Assembly: GCA_965644295.1 (NCBI GenBank)
Contig: CBFFRP010000395.1
Span: forward strand, 214,825 to 278,824
Direction: 5' to 3'
Length of the DNA: 64,000 nucleotides
Source: Paraphysomonas bandaiensis
Taxonomy: Eukaryota > Chrysophyceae
Positions within the stretch are counted from its first letter, which is position 1, and every line of letters starts with the position of its first letter. A program made the position numbers and the translations under genes. A model generated the notes under the pieces. That model was not told where the DNA came from. It saw nothing but the letters and a program-made list of their open reading frames with translations, and ran no database searches. This document shows positions 24,403 to 34,841 of this stretch, one piece after another.

Positions 24403-26421
24403 ATGTGCCTTAATCCTGCATATACTACTATGCTACACAACTCCTCTATTATAATATTATCTAATATAGAAGAAACTAATGAAATATTTAAGAACTTAAT
24501 ATATAAAACAGAAGATGTATTAGATAACATCATATGTGTTGGATTTGATATGGAATGGCGTCCTATGGGGTTCATGAGTCATACTATAGAGTATACAGAG
24601 GGATATGGCAATACATCATCATCCAATCCATCTCATTCATCAAGTAACCCTGTAGCGATCATTCAATTGACTATAAGAGGAGATAGAGTCACTTCATATC
24701 TTATACGAATTGGTGCTATGCTTAGTCAAGAAAATTCACTAACTACTGATAGAGTTAACAAGCTCAGTGGTCTGATAAGATTTCTACAGCATCCTGGTAT
24801 ACTTAAACTAGGGGTTGGGATATCATATGATGCAAAGAAACTTCTCACGGATTATGGTATTCAATTGCAAGGAGCTGTTGAGTTGGGGAAAGTTGTTGAA
24901 CGAATGCGTGCTGTTGATATCGATGTTGCAAGTTCATGCGCTATTTCAGCAGGCTCATCTCTTCAGGCAATCATTCAAAGTGTTTGTGGGGTGGTGATAC
25001 CGAAGGATCGAAAAGTTCAATGCAGTGATTGGGAGGCGGAAATACTAAGTGAAGAGCAGGTTCTTTATGCTGCCTCAGACTCATACTATGCACTCATTGT
25101 CTGGGAGCGGCTGCTGCAATTGTATGCTGACTGTAATGGTGGGAGTTGTGCTCGACGTGTAGTGGAAGAACTAGTTTCAGGCCTGATAGATACAGGGCCC
25201 GCTCGCGCACCTGGTGGGGGAGGCAGTTCAACTACTAGTAACTTAGGGTCACCAAAAAAGGAGGGTCGAAGTGCCAAGGATGCCCTTACCGCTTCGAAAT
25301 CGCCTATATATGAGTGTTGCGCACTGGTTAGTCGGGAAGGACAATTTTTGAGCTACTGCGACCTGAAGCGTCTCACCTGGTATCTGCGTAAGGGTCTAGC
25401 GGAGGAGCTGGGGGAACAGGATGTGACAGAGTACATACGTCGAGGGGAGGTGGATCCCTCGTTGGGAAATGGTCGGGGACGGGTGATTCGACTTAAATTT
25501 GAGGCGGCAGGAGATGGAAATGCGAGCGATGCGTATAAGAGACAGAAGCTGCAGAATAAGTGCGTGGTGTGTGGTATCGAGCAGAAGTTGAGCTCTCATG
25601 AGGACGAGAAAACTGAAGCCAATAACGATAGATTATTGTTACACCATCACGTTGTACCTAAAGCTTACAGAAGAGTGTTTCCCGACTGTATGGTGTCACG
25701 GAACAATCACGACATCTTGCCCATGTGCAAGGACTGCAAGTCCGTGGCTTCCTCATTATATTCTGCAAAGATGCACGCATTGGAGCTCCACCACATCGGG
25801 CCTCAACATCGTGCTGAAGTTGTTTATTCTCAATGTCACTCGAAGGGGACCACTACACTGCGACAGAACTTTGGCAAGGTGCGTGGCCTATGTAGATCAC
25901 TTCTTGACTCCTCTACTATGACGAAAAAGGTAAAGGTGTCAGCACCAGATGGGAGTCAGGTTGTCAAAGCAGTGCCAGTGGACGTCGATAAAGCTAATCA
26001 GATTAGATATAGTATATTTCAGTCGTTGAAAACGTTCTGCTGTGAAAAGATTGACGCCAGCCTCTACAGTAGTGTCAATCTATCCAACGATGAAATAGAT
26101 ATATGTGCCGCTGTCTGTAGACTTGAACCTAGTGATTCTCACGGGATAGAGACTTTTTTGGACAGTTTTAAAACCCTGACAGATAAAGCGTTAGATAGCC
26201 TGGCCAATACTGGCGGAAAAGAGGAGACCGAGCCTCGAACCCTTGAGGCCCTTGTCGTTGAGAAAATAATTCAGCCCCACTCTTTGAAGGACGACCAGAC
26301 GTTGTACATTCCCGCGCTTCAGCAATTTGAGTCAATGTGGCGAAGGTTCTTCTTGGAAAGTATGAAGCCGCAGCATATGCCGCCCCATTGGAGCGTCGAG
26401 TACAAGCACAGCGCCTCATAG
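24403..26421 (+). CDS. EXD2: EXD2-like 3'-5' exonuclease with C-terminal HNH-like module
   Basis: Single exon. The frame opens at 24373 but the first ATG is 24403, giving 672 aa. A DEDDy (WRN-type) exonuclease domain covers about residues 20-230: FDMEW supplies the first Asp and Glu, GVGISYDAKKL is exo II, and YAASDSYYAL is the Tyr/Asp motif III. A Cys/His module at about residues 385-460 reads CVVCG, then LLLHHHVVPKAYRR, then DILPMCKDC, as in the C-terminal HNH-like zinc region of EXD2. Human EXD2 is a metal-dependent 3'-5' exonuclease linked to DNA end resection and mitochondrial roles. All catalytic acidic residues appear intact. The 5' third is AT-rich and the remainder GC-richer. Assignment to EXD2 rests on this domain order. 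Confidence 0.9.
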   Translation: MCLNPAYTTMLHNSSIIILSNIEETNEIFKNLIYKTEDVLDNIICVGFDMEWRPMGFMSHTIEYTEGYGNTSSSNPSHSSSNPVAIIQLTIRGDRVTSYLIRIGAMLSQENSLTTDRVNKLSGLIRFLQHPGILKLGVGISYDAKKLLTDYGIQLQGAVELGKVVERMRAVDIDVASSCAISAGSSLQAIIQSVCGVVIPKDRKVQCSDWEAEILSEEQVLYAASDSYYALIVWERLLQLYADCNGGSCARRVVEELVSGLIDTGPARAPGGGGSSTTSNLGSPKKEGRSAKDALTASKSPIYECCALVSREGQFLSYCDLKRLTWYLRKGLAEELGEQDVTEYIRRGEVDPSLGNGRGRVIRLKFEAAGDGNASDAYKRQKLQNKCVVCGIEQKLSSHEDEKTEANNDRLLLHHHVVPKAYRRVFPDCMVSRNNHDILPMCKDCKSVASSLYSAKMHALELHHIGPQHRAEVVYSQCHSKGTTTLRQNFGKVRGLCRSLLDSSTMTKKVKVSAPDGSQVVKAVPVDVDKANQIRYSIFQSLKTFCCEKIDASLYSSVNLSNDEIDICAAVCRLEPSDSHGIETFLDSFKTLTDKALDSLANTGGKEETEPRTLEALVVEKIIQPHSLKDDQTLYIPALQQFESMWRRFFLESMKPQHMPPHWSVEYKHSAS

Positions 26422-26567
26422 ACCCCGCGGTTGATGTATGATGTCACTCTGAATGCCGGAGGCAATCGATCTGTGCGAATCAGTTTTATGTCTATAATGT
26501 ACTTTTATATATATTTCGTTTTTGATTGGATTATAGTTACTAGACTGCTACTATATACAGTATTCCG

Positions 26568-26791
26568 CGACATTTTTGTGTATTGCATGTAGCAATTATT
26601 ATTTTACATTCATTGGATTCGTATTCATCCAATGAGTAGTGTTTATTCTAACGAGTAGTCCATATCTGTAAATTTAGTACTAACATTGGGTCAGATTTGA
26701 AGACATTCTTCATTCCTACCCTACCTTTTAAGAATACAGTTAATGTTGTGCATTGTGGATCAGGTTTAAAACAGGAGAGTAGCTATATGTT
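26568..26791 (+). repeat. Tandem-duplication unit 1, left part (interrupted)
   Basis: This aligns base for base, without gaps, with 31645-31868. It is the left part of a 487-bp unit split by the LTR retrotransposon. The right part resumes at 31357. Confidence 0.93.
26788..26791. repeat. Target-site duplication, left copy
   Basis: TGTT (ATGTT if the final A of the LTR is counted) precedes the 5' LTR and is repeated at 31353-31356. The uninterrupted unit carries one ATGTT at 31864-31868. Confidence 0.85.
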
Positions 26792-27372
26792 TGTAGCAAA
26801 ATTGGGTATGTCAAGTATGGGTGATTTAGGAGGTTGTTATGGCTGAAGAATAAGATGAAGTGATGTAGGTTGTAGTATGAAATGAGATGTAGATGGTAGT
26901 TATGATTAGATCAGAAGATACGAGTATTAAGGCCAGATATAAGGTTGGAGTGTACCGGAACTACCCGTACATACGGATGTAACGGACGGTCATGGTAACC
27001 CGTACAGTATTATGATGGTATACGTAGGTATTCTGTAGGATGATATAGGAGTAGATAGCAGGATGTTAAGGGATTTCTATATGATTATTTCTGGAAGTAG
27101 AAAACTAGCTATTTATGGCTGGGAAACCACTTCTAGAATTAACTATGGGGATATAGGTAGAAGGATATGGAGTTTTAGATATAATAGTGAAAGTTGATAT
27201 TGTAGTTGTTGAAAGTTAAGAAGTAGCGAAGTAAAGAGTAAGAAGAGGAAGTTAATTGAAGAGTGTTGTGAGAAGACTATCCTACCCCACATCACCTGTG
27301 CACATGGACAGGGATGATAAGACCAGCAATGTTAGTCATGATAGCGAGGCTCAATCACCCGTAGTCGTTACA
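26792..27372 (+). repeat. 5' long terminal repeat
   Basis: 581 bp, TG...CA ends. It carries the start codon of the gag ORF at 27304, so the ORF crosses from LTR into internal DNA, as in Ty1. Confidence 0.95.
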
Positions 27373-30300
27373 CTTGGTGGACAACGTGGGCTGGGTACAG
27401 TGGTTGAGAGTGATCAACTCAGCCATGCGTCACCCAGCGCACTATCGGCACGATCTCGGAGAGAGCCTTTGCCAGAAGAGGGAAACATTGAGAGTATCAG
27501 CCTAGACCATGAGGGAGAGGAGAGACAGGAGACTAAGGAGGAACTGCGGTCCCATGCACAGAAGGACCTATTGGAGCACGGGCTGAGGATGCAGAGTATG
27601 GATGATAAGAAAGGTGGAACCCAACCCAATTGGTCTGGAAGGTCTACAGAGCAGATAGAATGGATGCGTGATCCTATTCTTGGAGGCAGAGACCTGGAGA
27701 TGGGGGATAGGAGTAGTAGAGATGATATGAAGAGCTCGTGGAGGAGCACAGGAAGAGAAGAGAAGATTAAAAGAAGAGATGTTTACGCAAGAGCAGATGA
27801 TGTAAGGGGCCCATTAGGAGGTCCTGGAGATAATTATATGAAAGATGAAGATTTAAGGGGCCCGTTAGGAGGTCCTGGATATGCCAGAAGAGATGATTAT
27901 ATGAAAGATGAAGATTTGAAGGGCCCATCAGGAGGTCCTAGATATAGTAGAAGAGAGGATTATGCAACTGAAGAAGATATGAGGGGCCCATCAGGAGGTC
28001 CTAGATATAGTAGAAGAGATGAGTATGCAAGTGCAGAAGATGTGAGGGGCCCATCAGGAGGTCCTGGATATAGTAAAAGAGAGGATTATGTGAGAGAAGT
28101 GAATTTTAGGGACCTATCCAGAGGTCTTGGTGAAGAGATAGAAAAGCAGATGAGAGTACCTGAATGGCTGGTGGAGCCTAGTAGAGAACGGAGTGTAAAA
28201 GGACAGATTGGGAGATTAAGTAGAAGTGTACAGAGTGAAAGAGAGTTGCACCGACTGTTGATGAGAGAATTAGAGATAGGAGTAGGGAATGAAGGGTTGA
28301 CTGCAGCGCACCGTCAGGCGTGTGAATATTGGCTCCGGAATCGAAGTAGACTATTGAGTGGTAGTATGAAGACGGGTATAAAGATGCTCAGCCAGCTGAC
28401 TGAACTAAACCGAATAGGGGAGAGGATACAGTATGTGGAGGCTCAGCAAGAGGCGCTGTTAGCTGCTAGGAAGGAGTTATCAGAGAAGGCAAGGATGTTG
28501 TGGATACAAAAAGGAGAGAGCATGTGTGATAGTAATAGAAGGATCTTAGACAGGATGCGTGTAATGGAGGAAGTTGATGAAACAGATAGTGATGACTGGG
28601 AGAACGACGCAGGAGTATATATTAAGGGAGTTATGAGAGGGCCTTTATCAGGAATACAGACTATGACACGGGAAGAAGCAGAGACATGTGGATATAAGAC
28701 ATTCTGCCGCTGGTGCAATATGGTGGGAAAGGAGTACAAGAGTAGTCTGGATAGGCAGTTAGAGGAAAAGTGTCAGAGTTTTCTGAGGACTCGGAATGTT
28801 GCGCAGCATGTGTTTGACTTGTTAGGGAAGATACCCATACCTCGATGGATGAGGATGGAGACCGCAGGAAAGCTGAGATTCCAACCTATAGACTTTGATG
28901 CTTTAGGACGCTCAACAGGAATGGTGAAGAGAGTGGATTGTGTCCAGTTCTTTGATAGTCTTTATGCAGCAGCGCATACTGCGAATATGTCACCCATGAG
29001 AATATTAGCGGAGATAAGAGGAGGAACAGTATTCAAAGGAGAGTTAGCTGAAGAGGTGAGATGGAGAATGGCATCAGGTGACTTCGAGATGGACATAGAT
29101 AGGAACAGACGAGCAGAGGAGACCCCTGAGACGGATGTTGTGGCATGGGGATATGCACTGTATCAGTTCTCCATATTGTTTACAGAAGCCTTCGGGGTAA
29201 AGATGGATCCTGCAGTATTAATGATGGAGATCGATAGGTTCGAGTTATCCGACGAATCACCACAGGCGTTTGAGAAGTCTCTGATGGAGTTAAGATATTT
29301 AATTACGCAAGCGGGAGTAACTGAGCCAGAGAGAGAGTTATATCACAAGTTCAAGGTGAAGACTATAGATATGCCACGAGTAGGTAAAAGAGTAGCAGAT
29401 GAAGTGGAGAGCATTATCCAAATAAAGCAGTGTATGGGAGTGAGGAACGTGCAATATGATCGGAACTTTTTAGTGTCTACTGTTGCACAGATTGTACCTC
29501 GGATAGTGGATCAAGACAGTCTTAACAGTAAGAATGAGAAGGTGATAAGGTCGCATGGAGTGTATGCGGGAAGAGCAGTTCCAGAAAAGTGTGAACGTAG
29601 GATAGATGGACTAGAAAGAAGTACTCGACCATGGAAGTTCCTTAAGTGTGAGACATGTGGGTTTAAACACTATATGAACCGTTTTTGTCCATTTAGAGAT
29701 GATAGGAAGAAAGATGATGGGACATATATGAAATGTGCGGAGTTTAACGGATATAAGCCATGGAGATTTGCTAAGTTTGAGGCGAAGACTTTAGAGAAGA
29801 TATTTGAGGTCATGAAGCAAAATAGCAAGGCGTGGCAAGAACTTGGAGATGTGTTGAAAAGAAAATTCGTACAAATGGTAGCCGATGCAAAAGAAGAGCA
29901 GGTGAAGAGTATGAGGAATGTCTTACATCATGTGCGGACCGTAGGAGAGCCGACCAAGGAAAGGGTAGAGGAAACCAGAGGATTAGAGACGGTGAAGTCA
30001 GAAGATGGAAACCAGCAAGTGTCTAATAGAAAAGTCAGTGTGGCACATACGATGACGTCACCGGCACAACATGATGATAAGAAGATAAGGATGGATACTT
30101 TAACTTGGTGGTGTGGAGAAGCGATTGTAAGAGGAGAGACAATACCGATGGCAATTCATGTGGATGGTGGATCAGAAGGAGCATTCATGCATGAAGGGCT
30201 AGCAGAGGAAATGGGTTTAGAAGTTCATGAGTATCCAAGGGATCAACAATACCTGGTGATGGGAGCTACAGGACAAGGAAGATGTCCGGAACGAGTGACA

Positions 30301-30681
30301 AAGTATGTATATCTATGTATGCGGATAGACGGAGTGGAGTATTATGGTGAAATGTTGGGAGAATTGAAGACTGGACATCCGATACAGAGCATATGGAAGT
30401 GTAAGTTTGATCTGATACCTAATATGACGGCTTCATGCTTATGGGGAGGAGCGGAAGTGAAGGAGTTGAAAGAGCATCGTGCCTTTGTGGTGAGAACACC
30501 AGAGGGTATACCTGTTGTCATGAAAGGAAAGTCATACGCAGAAACAATGAAATGGATGGCTAAGACGAGACATCGGGTAGCAGAACATCCAGTGTATCAA
30601 GGTAATATCACGGAAGGACGGAGGGTCAATACTGTGTGGAAGATAAGCCAATACCCTAACCAGTACTGTGTAAGACAATGA
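27304..30681 (+). CDS. Gag-protease polyprotein of the LTR retrotransposon
   Basis: 1125 aa from the first ATG; the open frame extends upstream to 27256 without a Met. The N-terminus is charged. Five to six imperfect 23-aa repeats with the core RGPxGGP (about residues 163-275, a GGGCCC-rich block at DNA level) follow. A helical gag-like region with W- and R-rich segments comes next. A variant zinc knuckle C-x2-C-x3-H-x5-C starts at Cys782 (CETCGFKHYMNRFC). A retropepsin-like domain has VDGGSEGAF around Asp954, where DTG/DSG is usual, followed by EEMGLEV and a VMGATGQ strand. TGA stop at 30679. It is intact, so it may be expressed. Confidence 0.88.
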   Translation: MDRDDKTSNVSHDSEAQSPVVVTLGGQRGLGTVVESDQLSHASPSALSARSRREPLPEEGNIESISLDHEGEERQETKEELRSHAQKDLLEHGLRMQSMDDKKGGTQPNWSGRSTEQIEWMRDPILGGRDLEMGDRSSRDDMKSSWRSTGREEKIKRRDVYARADDVRGPLGGPGDNYMKDEDLRGPLGGPGYARRDDYMKDEDLKGPSGGPRYSRREDYATEEDMRGPSGGPRYSRRDEYASAEDVRGPSGGPGYSKREDYVREVNFRDLSRGLGEEIEKQMRVPEWLVEPSRERSVKGQIGRLSRSVQSERELHRLLMRELEIGVGNEGLTAAHRQACEYWLRNRSRLLSGSMKTGIKMLSQLTELNRIGERIQYVEAQQEALLAARKELSEKARMLWIQKGESMCDSNRRILDRMRVMEEVDETDSDDWENDAGVYIKGVMRGPLSGIQTMTREEAETCGYKTFCRWCNMVGKEYKSSLDRQLEEKCQSFLRTRNVAQHVFDLLGKIPIPRWMRMETAGKLRFQPIDFDALGRSTGMVKRVDCVQFFDSLYAAAHTANMSPMRILAEIRGGTVFKGELAEEVRWRMASGDFEMDIDRNRRAEETPETDVVAWGYALYQFSILFTEAFGVKMDPAVLMMEIDRFELSDESPQAFEKSLMELRYLITQAGVTEPERELYHKFKVKTIDMPRVGKRVADEVESIIQIKQCMGVRNVQYDRNFLVSTVAQIVPRIVDQDSLNSKNEKVIRSHGVYAGRAVPEKCERRIDGLERSTRPWKFLKCETCGFKHYMNRFCPFRDDRKKDDGTYMKCAEFNGYKPWRFAKFEAKTLEKIFEVMKQNSKAWQELGDVLKRKFVQMVADAKEEQVKSMRNVLHHVRTVGEPTKERVEETRGLETVKSEDGNQQVSNRKVSVAHTMTSPAQHDDKKIRMDTLTWWCGEAIVRGETIPMAIHVDGGSEGAFMHEGLAEEMGLEVHEYPRDQQYLVMGATGQGRCPERVTKYVYLCMRIDGVEYYGEMLGELKTGHPIQSIWKCKFDLIPNMTASCLWGGAEVKELKEHRAFVVRTPEGIPVVMKGKSYAETMKWMAKTRHRVAEHPVYQGNITEGRRVNTVWKISQYPNQYCVRQ

Positions 30682-30762
30682 TACAGGATGAATCTGTAAG
30701 AGTTCAAGTGGTCAATATGAAGCCAGATCGTTATGTTGTTGGACCTATTCAGGTCTTGGATT

Positions 30763-30771
30763 AGGGGGAAG
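30763..30771 (+). other. Polypurine tract
   Basis: AGGGGGAAG lies directly against the 3' LTR, the expected plus-strand primer site. Confidence 0.75.
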
Positions 30772-31352
30772 TGTAGCAAAATTGGGTATGTCAAGTATGG
30801 GTGATTTAGGAGGTTGTTATGGCTGAAGAATAAGATGAAGTGATGTAGGTTGTAGTATGAAATGAGATGTAGATGGTAGTTATGATTAGATCAGAAGATA
30901 CGAGTATTAAGGCCAGATATAGGGTTGGAGTGTACCGGAACTACCCGTACATACGGATGTAACGGACGGTCATGGTAACCCGTACAGTATTATGATGGTA
31001 TACGTAGGTATTCTGTAGGATGATATAGGAGTAGATAGCAGGATGTTAAGGGATTTCTATATGATTATTTCTGGAAGTAGAAAACTAGCTATTTATGGCT
31101 GGGAAACCACTTCTAGAATTAACTATGGGGATATAGGTAGAAGGATATGGAGTTTTAGATATAATAGTGAAAGTTGATATTGTAGTTGTTGAAAGTTAAG
31201 AAGTAGCGAAGTAAAGAGTAAGAAGAGGAAGTTAAGTGAAGAGTGTTGTGAGAAGACTATCCTACCCCACATCACCTGTGCACATGGACAGGGATGATAA
31301 GACCAGCAATGTTAGTCATGATAGCGAGGCTCAATCACCCGTAGTCGTTACA
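30772..31352 (+). repeat. 3' long terminal repeat
   Basis: Same length as the 5' LTR; the differences seen are an A/G change about 155 bases in and a T/G change near base 450. Confidence 0.95.
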
Positions 31353-31356
31353 TGTT

Positions 31357-31619
31357 GTTGAAGAAATACAGAACCAGGGAAACGTTAATTGAGTGCATAA
31401 ATTATATACTGTTAATCTGAGCAATTCATAGAGTTCTCCAATCACTTTCCTTCTATGTTCTAGATAGTTGCTTACCTATCTTCCGTTGGATGCATCTTTT
31501 ACACATGCATATATAGTTTTCTGTTCTCTGATACATAGTTGTTGGACGATATAATGTCCAATCACATGACTGTATCGTATAATGATTGGTGAAATTGTCA
31601 TAAACACACTGTATTGTGG
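31357..31619 (+). repeat. Tandem-duplication unit 1, right part
   Basis: Continues unit 1 after the retrotransposon and its target-site copy. It aligns gap-free with 31869-32131. Confidence 0.93.
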
Positions 31620-31644
31620 TATTAGGCTGTGTTTTATATGTAAA

Positions 31645-32131
31645 CGATATTTTTGTGTATTGCATGTAGCAATTATTATTTTACATTCATTGGATTCGTA
31701 TTCATCCAATGAGTAGTGTTTATTCTAACGAGTAGTCCATATCTGTAAATTTAATACTAACATTGGGTCCGATTTGAAGACATTCTTCATTCCTACCCTA
31801 CCTTTTAAGAATACAGTTAATGTTGTGCATTGTGGATCAGGTTTAAAACAGGAGAGTAGCTATATGTTGCTGAAGAAATACAGAACCAGGGAAACGTTAA
31901 TTGAGTGCATAAATTATATACTGTTAATCTGAGCAATTCATAGAGTTCTCCAATCACTTTCCTTCTATGTTCTAGATAGTTGCTTACCTATCTTCCGTTG
32001 GATGCATCTTTTACACATGCATATATAGTTTTCTGTTCTCTGATACATAGTTGTTGGACGATATAATGTCCAATCATATGACTGTATCGTATAATGATTG
32101 GTGAAATTGTCATAGACACACTGTATTGTGG
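31645..32131 (+). repeat. Tandem-duplication unit 2 (uninterrupted, empty site)
   Basis: 487-bp unit about 99% identical to unit 1, with roughly six substitutions and no indels, starting 25 bp after it. It preserves the pre-insertion sequence with a single ATGTT. Whether the unit is itself a transposable element is unclear: I see no coding potential or terminal inverted repeats. Confidence 0.93.
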
Positions 32132-32391
32132 CTGTATAAGTAAACTCTGGATGGTGGTACACACATACACAGCAGTCAGTAGACAATAGCCATTCTGTAT
32201 ACCGGTATACGGTATACCACTATTGGCTGACGTACTGATATACTGCTGTATATACGTACACTGTACAGTGATAGAGCGCCTGCTGTGTATGTGTTAAAGT
32301 ACTCTACTCTACTCTATCCTCTGCTGACTATCATACATCACCATGAGATGTTCCTGTGTAGGTTGATAGTCTCTTACACTCTTCGTCTCTC
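32132..32391. promoter_or_regulatory. Upstream region of FIGNL1
   Basis: 260 bp of palindrome-rich DNA (for example ACCGGTATACGGTATACC near 32200) between the duplicated unit and the FIGNL1 start codon. A promoter is inferred by position only. Confidence 0.3.
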
Positions 32392-34419
32392 ATGGATACT
32401 AATATTGGCCTATTCAGAACATGGTGAGTGACTTGCCTTAACACACACACACACATATATATACATACATACATACATATATATATACCGACATAAATGC
32501 AGATAGAGAGGTAGATATATATATATATATACATACACACATGTATATATACTGAGAGAGGTAGATATATATATATGTACACATCCACATATATATGTAT
32601 CTACATATACATTCACATACATATATATACGTATATAACATACATACACATATCTTGATTTGGATTATAATTATGAACTAAACATTGTTGTTTTCAAGGT
32701 TTGATGAGAGAGATGTGGGGACAATAAACTCATCATGTCCTCTACAAACAGCTTTAGTATGTAATGCGATATATATGGACACTAAATATCAAGATGTGAT
32801 TGATAATGAGGTCCTTTCAATCGCATCACAACCTATAAAAATTAAACCAGATCCATCTTCTACTGATATACGGATTGATTCAGATGCTGTTGTAGCATCA
32901 GTATTACAAGATATATCCGTTGACTGTCACATGCTTGATGAACAACATTACCCCTCATCGATCTCTGAACTCTTCCAGTTTTCTGCAGACTTGGAAATAA
33001 TGCTAGATAAAAACTCTGCAGAACAACGTAATAGTGTCAAGCAGACTGTCGATACTGTACACACTACCGCGAATCCTTCACCTGCAGCTCCGTTAAATAA
33101 AGTCACTTCAAAACCTTCCAATTCACAGCCTCCAAGTCGCCCTAATCCATTCAAATCAGCTAAGGAACAATTTAGAGAAGAGGTGGGGCAGTATTATATA
33201 TTATTTATTTATAGCGATGAATTCTGCACAGGGCGGAGTTCTAAAACCTACGAATAATTCTGGATTGGCTACCAACAAGAGTTCCCAGGCAATGGTAAGA
33301 TACTATTACTGAACGTTGTCCATTCTGACTCGTGGTTTTATAGAAGAGACCTCGAGGTGGAACAGATAATGGATCCGGTGATGTGATTTTATCGGAAGGT
33401 CTACAGCATTTTGAAAAGCATCTAATTGATCGTCTCGAGGCGGAGATCCTACAGGAGAATCGGCCTGGTTCGCAGGTTACTTTTAAAGACATAGCCGGCC
33501 TTGACTTTGCGAAAAAATGTGTTCAAGAATTAATTTGCTGGTAGATGATATTTTCATACATTTATTGTTGGTATATGCACATATGTTGCTTTTCAATATG
33601 TGCGTTTAATTCCGCCGATTTAGGCCAATGTTACGCCCAGATATATTCACTGGTTTGCGCTCTCTCCCGAAGGGTCTTCTGCTCTTTGGCCCACCTGGCA
33701 CTGGCAAGACACTAATCGGAAAAGCCATTGCTCACCAGGCGGGTGCCACTTTCTTCAGCATCAGTGCCTCCTCACTGACAAGCAAGTGGGTGGGTGAGAG
33801 TGAATCCGCTGTACGCGCTCTCTTCGCTCTTGCAGTTGTGCACCAGCCCTCGGTGGTATTCATTGACGAAGTAGACTCTTTACTCACTCAGCGCTCTTCA
33901 GATGAGAGTGAAGCTAGTCGTAGAATAAAGACCGAATTTTTAGTTCAGCTGGATGGGGCGGGAACTAGCACTGATGCTCGCGTGGTGGTTATTGGTGCTA
34001 CCAACAGGCCAGACGAACTGGATGATGCTGCCCGACGTAGGTTCGTAAAACGTCTTTATATTCCACTTCCCGACGAAGAAGGTAGACGGCAGCTGCTGCA
34101 TCGCCTGCTTCTGGAGGATGGTTCACGTGTGCATACGAATATGGGTCCGGTAGATATCGACTTGATAGTTGGGCGGACAAAGGGTTTTTCGGGGGCGGAT
34201 GTGCGCTCTCTCTGCACAGAGGCTGCAATGGGCCCAGTGAGAGAAATTGCGTCGTCGAACGTCGAGCTGCATCGCATCGTAGCCGCTGATGTGCCGCCTG
34301 TTTCTGCGAGACACTTCGAGGAGGCACTGGATGTAGTATCTCCTTCAGTTTCCGTTAAGGATTTGGAGAAGTACATAAGGTGGAATACTGAATTCGGCAC
34401 GTATAGACGAATGGAATAG
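32392..34419 (+). CDS. FIGNL1: Fidgetin-like AAA ATPase (FIGNL1 type), 5 exons
   Basis: Exons: 32392-32423, 32699-33182, 33232-33294, 33344-33540, 33624-34419; the joined 1572 nt give 523 aa. Exon 1 encodes 10.7 codons and is separated by a 275-nt intron packed with CA, TA and CATA microsatellite. The N-terminal 200 residues are low-complexity. The AAA module has Walker A GPPGTGKT (about 281-288), the substrate loop [11 protein letters not shown], Walker [12 protein letters not shown], and [20 protein letters not shown] with sensor and arginine-finger residues. It ends in a Vps4-type C-terminal helix. [13 protein letters not shown] before Walker A is characteristic of FIGNL1 rather than spastin or katanin. 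FIGNL1 remodels RAD51 filaments and fidgetins sever microtubules; both families form hexamers. All ATPase residues are intact. Confidence 0.93.
32424..32698. repeat. Compound microsatellite inside FIGNL1 intron 1
   Basis: CA, CATA and TA runs fill about 32441-32650 of the intron. It is the only intron in the window longer than 124 nt. Confidence 0.85.
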
Positions 34420-34841
34420 TGAACTTTACATTTTTTATGGAGTAGTAAGTACTTTTTACGTCGTTGCGTAGTGACATTGTAATTGCTTGTTTTGTGCAGC
34501 AGTATAGCTAGTGTTGTAGATAATATATTTATATTTGTGCTGCCATCAATTTGGTGCTTGAAGCTGTATACCAGGAAGCAACAGATACTATGCTCGAATA
34601 TTTCAAAGTATCCCTCTATACTCTATACTGAATGCTTATCATGTTGTATGTGCGATACAGCTACCGACTAGCATTTACAATAAAGCAATGACAATACGCA
34701 ATTTGTCCTCCATTCAATACTTTATTACTGCCCAGTATTCGGTACCAGGTCACTACTGTAGAACATTTCCTCGCAATACATAGTATAGGTGACCTCAACT
34801 CACCAACTGTCCAAAGTTAATATATATCAGAGTACCAAAGT
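34420..34841. other. Convergent 3' intergenic region
   Basis: About 420 bp between the stops of FIGNL1 (+) and the membrane protein (-); presumably 3' UTRs. Nothing else seen. Confidence 0.5.

Larger units (their letters stand above)
26792..31352 (+). mobile_element. Non-autonomous LTR retrotransposon, gag-protease only (4.56 kb)
   Basis: Two 581-bp LTRs (26792-27372 and 30772-31352) beginning TGTAGC and ending GTTACA differ at only two positions that I can find, so insertion is recent. A TGG-initial primer-binding site candidate starts at 27376, and a polypurine tract AGGGGGAAG (30763-30771) abuts the 3' LTR. The single ORF encodes gag and a retropepsin-like domain. Only 90 bp separate its stop from the 3' LTR, so reverse transcriptase, RNase H and integrase are absent. 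This matches the TR-GAG style of non-autonomous element, which would need a partner's pol. Confidence 0.93.

Noticed and set aside
27414-28739. Minus-strand open frames inside the retrotransposon
   Set aside because: Shadows of the purine-rich gag ORF; no independent evidence.
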